A stretch of 64,000 nt of DNA from an uncultured Candidatus Melainabacteria bacterium. GTDB taxonomy: Bacteria; Cyanobacteriota; Vampirovibrionia; Gastranaerophilales; Gastranaerophilaceae. This document shows, one piece after another, positions 61,845 to 64,000 of the stretch (position 1 is its first letter; each line of letters begins with the position of its first letter). Location of the stretch: assembly GCA_950096985.1 (NCBI GenBank), contig CATNBA010000008.1, positions 1 through 64,000 on the forward strand, given 5' to 3'. The notes beneath the pieces are model-generated. The model saw only the letters and a program-made list of their open reading frames with translations, was not told the origin of the DNA and did no database searches. The position numbers and the translations under genes are program-made.

Positions 61845-62405
61845 ATGTTAATAAATGTAATTTTATGGTATATTTTGATTATGATAGAGTTATTGATATT
61901 GTATGTGATTTTAAAACGCGATTATACAATGTATGCTGTTCAAAAGCGTATAGAAGAAAATTTTGCCCCGTTTGCTAAACCAAGTTTTGGAGCATTGAAA
62001 CCGGCATTAAGACGTTTGGAAGAAAAAGAATGTTTGTCTTCACGTAAATTAATGTCAGATGGCGGAAAACTTTCTGTGTATTATGAAATTACAAAAAACG
62101 GTGTTAATGAGTTAAAACGCTTAATTCTTGAAGATTTTAGCGACAATCCCGTACAATTTTTGTCTAATGCACGTGTAAAATTATCCTGTTCAGATTGTCT
62201 TGATAAAGATGAACGTACAAGACTTTTCTTTTCTGTAAAATCACGTGCAATGCAGTTTAAAGTTTTAACTGAAAATGCATTGAAGGACGAGTATAAACAA
62301 ATAAATTTCTATCAAAAAGTTATTTTAGATAATACTATTTGTGAATTTGCTAATTTTATTACAATAGTAGAAGGGTTGGAAAAAGATAATGCCGGCAATA
62401 GTTAG
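61845..62405 (+). CDS. PadR-like transcriptional regulator
   Basis: KPSFGALKPALRRLEEKECLSSRKLMSDGGKLSVYYEITKNGVNELKRLI. Confidence 0.8.
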   Translation: MLINVILWYILIMIELLILYVILKRDYTMYAVQKRIEENFAPFAKPSFGALKPALRRLEEKECLSSRKLMSDGGKLSVYYEITKNGVNELKRLILEDFSDNPVQFLSNARVKLSCSDCLDKDERTRLFFSVKSRAMQFKVLTENALKDEYKQINFYQKVILDNTICEFANFITIVEGLEKDNAGNS

Positions 62406-63666
62406 TGAAGTTTTAGAAGGCTCGATAGCACAGGAGTTGGAAATTCAATCCGGTGACGAAATTTTATCTATTGATGAAATGAAAATGCAGGATATGATTG
62501 ATTATAACTTTATGTGTAAAGCCGATTTTTTGACACTTGAAGTTAAAAAATTAAATGGTGAAATTGAAGTTATTGAACTTGAAAAAGATTATGATGAAGA
62601 TTTAGGTATTGTCTTTGAAAGTGCAGTCTTTGATCGCGTAAAACCCTGTTTAAATCACTGTATATTCTGTTTTGTCGACCAGCAGCCTAAAGGTTTGCGT
62701 GAAACTTTATATATTAAAGATGATGATTACAGACTTTCATACCTGCAGGGAACTTATATTACCCTGACAAATCTCAAAGATGAAGATAAAGAACGTATAA
62801 AAAGAATGCAATTAGGGCCGTTTTATGTATCTGTTCACACAACAAATCCCGATTTGCGTGTTAGAATGCTTAGAAATCCTAATGCCGGCAAGGCTTTGGA
62901 AAATCTAAAATGGTTTAGGAAAAATAAAATTCCGTTTCACGCTCAAATAGTCTTATGCCCAGGATATAACGACGGAGCGGAACTTGAAAGAACTTTATCG
63001 GATCTTGCAGAATTAAAAAATACAGTATTGTCAACTGCAATTGTACCTGTCGGGATTACACAATTTCGGGAACAATGCTTGAAACAGGTTGATAAGCAAT
63101 GTGCTATTGAAACGCTTGATATTGCCTCAAAATTCAAGCGGGTTTGCTGTTCTGATGAGTTTTTTATCCTCGCTGAACGTGAAATCCCGACTGCAAAGTA
63201 TTACGGTAATTTCTGTCAGCTTGATGACGGTGTAGGGGCTTTAAGAATGCTTGAAGATGATTTTAAATCAAGAGAATTGCCTAGAGCCTTGAAAAGACCT
63301 TTAAAAATGTCTTTTGCCGCAAGTTATGCCGCAAAAAATACGTTTGAAAAGATTGCAAAGAAATTGAATAAAATAAAAAATCTTGAAGTGACAGTAAATC
63401 CTGTTAAATCGCTTTATTGGGGACAAGACATTACTGTAGCAGGGCTTATTACAACAGATGATTTAATCAGAACTGTTAAAGATTTGGATGTCGATATTGT
63501 TGTCATACCTTCAGTTATGCTCAGACCTTATTCAGAAGATTTTCTCGACGGAAAAACTTTGACATATGTGAAGGAGCAGACAGGAAAAGAATTTCAAGTA
63601 GTCAAGGATATTTATTCTTTCAAGGAAACCGCAGAATATATTGAAACTTTAAAGGAGGAAATATGA
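62389..63666 (+). CDS. DUF512 / PDZ-containing radical SAM-like protein
   Basis: PDZ-like IVSEVLEGSIAQELEIQSGDEILSID; CLNHCIFCFVDQQPKGLRETLYIKDDDYRLSYLQGTYITLTNL. Confidence 0.93.
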   Translation: MPAIVSEVLEGSIAQELEIQSGDEILSIDEMKMQDMIDYNFMCKADFLTLEVKKLNGEIEVIELEKDYDEDLGIVFESAVFDRVKPCLNHCIFCFVDQQPKGLRETLYIKDDDYRLSYLQGTYITLTNLKDEDKERIKRMQLGPFYVSVHTTNPDLRVRMLRNPNAGKALENLKWFRKNKIPFHAQIVLCPGYNDGAELERTLSDLAELKNTVLSTAIVPVGITQFREQCLKQVDKQCAIETLDIASKFKRVCCSDEFFILAEREIPTAKYYGNFCQLDDGVGALRMLEDDFKSRELPRALKRPLKMSFAASYAAKNTFEKIAKKLNKIKNLEVTVNPVKSLYWGQDITVAGLITTDDLIRTVKDLDVDIVVIPSVMLRPYSEDFLDGKTLTYVKEQTGKEFQVVKDIYSFKETAEYIETLKEEI

Positions 63667-64000
63667 AAAAGTTATTAAATCGAAATCTCGGGGGGGGGGC
63701 AATTTAAAGCTGGCTTTCTCATTGGCAGAGGTATTAATTACCCTTGGTATTATTGGTGTTGTCGCTGCTATTACCACGCCGACCTTGATTAGTGAACACA
63801 AAAAAAAGGTTACTGTTGCAAGGTTAAAATCGAATTTTTCAATTTTGTCGCAAGCGATTAATGCTTCAAAATTAGAAAACGGGGATATTAATACTTGGGA
63901 TACAACTCTTTCAAGTGAAGAATTTGCCGAAATTTATATTATTCCTTATTTAAAAGGTGCTCAGAAATTAAACAATAAATATTTGCTTAGGGCAATTGAT
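63663..64000 (+). CDS. prepilin-type protein (pilin 5), frame-interrupted (OFF) by a G10 tract, runs off the window
   Basis: ATGA overlap with the DUF512 stop; MKKLLNRNLGGGAI-stop as sequenced; one extra G gives MKKLLNRNLGGGGNLKLAFSLAEVLITLGIIGVVAAITTPTLISEHKKK..., open to the window end. Confidence 0.88.
63690..63699 (+). repeat. G10 homopolymer, putative phase-variation tract
   Basis: AATCTC-G10-CAATTTAAAGC. Confidence 0.93.

Overview
AT-rich, gene-dense chromosomal window that looks like a gut Gastranaerophilales/Vampirovibrionia ('Melainabacteria') genome. The lineage is inferred from gene content: trimeric [FeFe] hydrogenase, LpxK/MlaD/TpsB outer-membrane genes, and many prepilin-like genes. 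Most of the window is housekeeping: pth, nupC, bioA/bioD, hydrogenase ABC, nth, lpxK, queA, yidC, coaE, ugd, rplS, rnhB, ilvC, rpmA/rplU, murF-mraY-murD-ftsW-murG, folC and three tRNAs. The standout is a set of six G(10-11) tracts, all read as 5'-TC-G(n) on the + strand. Four lie in the first ~10 codons of dispersed prepilin-like genes. In every one the real ATG (with RBS, and usually its own promoter) is one nucleotide out of frame with the pilin body, so all four are OFF as sequenced. Two more lie in frame (ON) inside a glycogen-synthase-like gene and an acyltransferase gene. This is best explained as a multi-locus slipped-strand phase-variation system. In the pilins the tract encodes a poly-Gly stretch of the leader peptide that prepilin peptidase should remove, so all ON lengths would give the same mature pilin. 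Secondary observations: a 10-bp-period GTTAA direct repeat in several intergenic regions, a truncated tRNA-Leu-like duplicate, a GTY tripeptide repeat in the synthase, tandem thymidylate-kinase-like paralogues, tandem CHAP-like paralogues, and unlisted small ORFs (rubredoxin, a 31-aa membrane peptide, a CxxC peptide). All calls come from reading the sequence; no searches were run.
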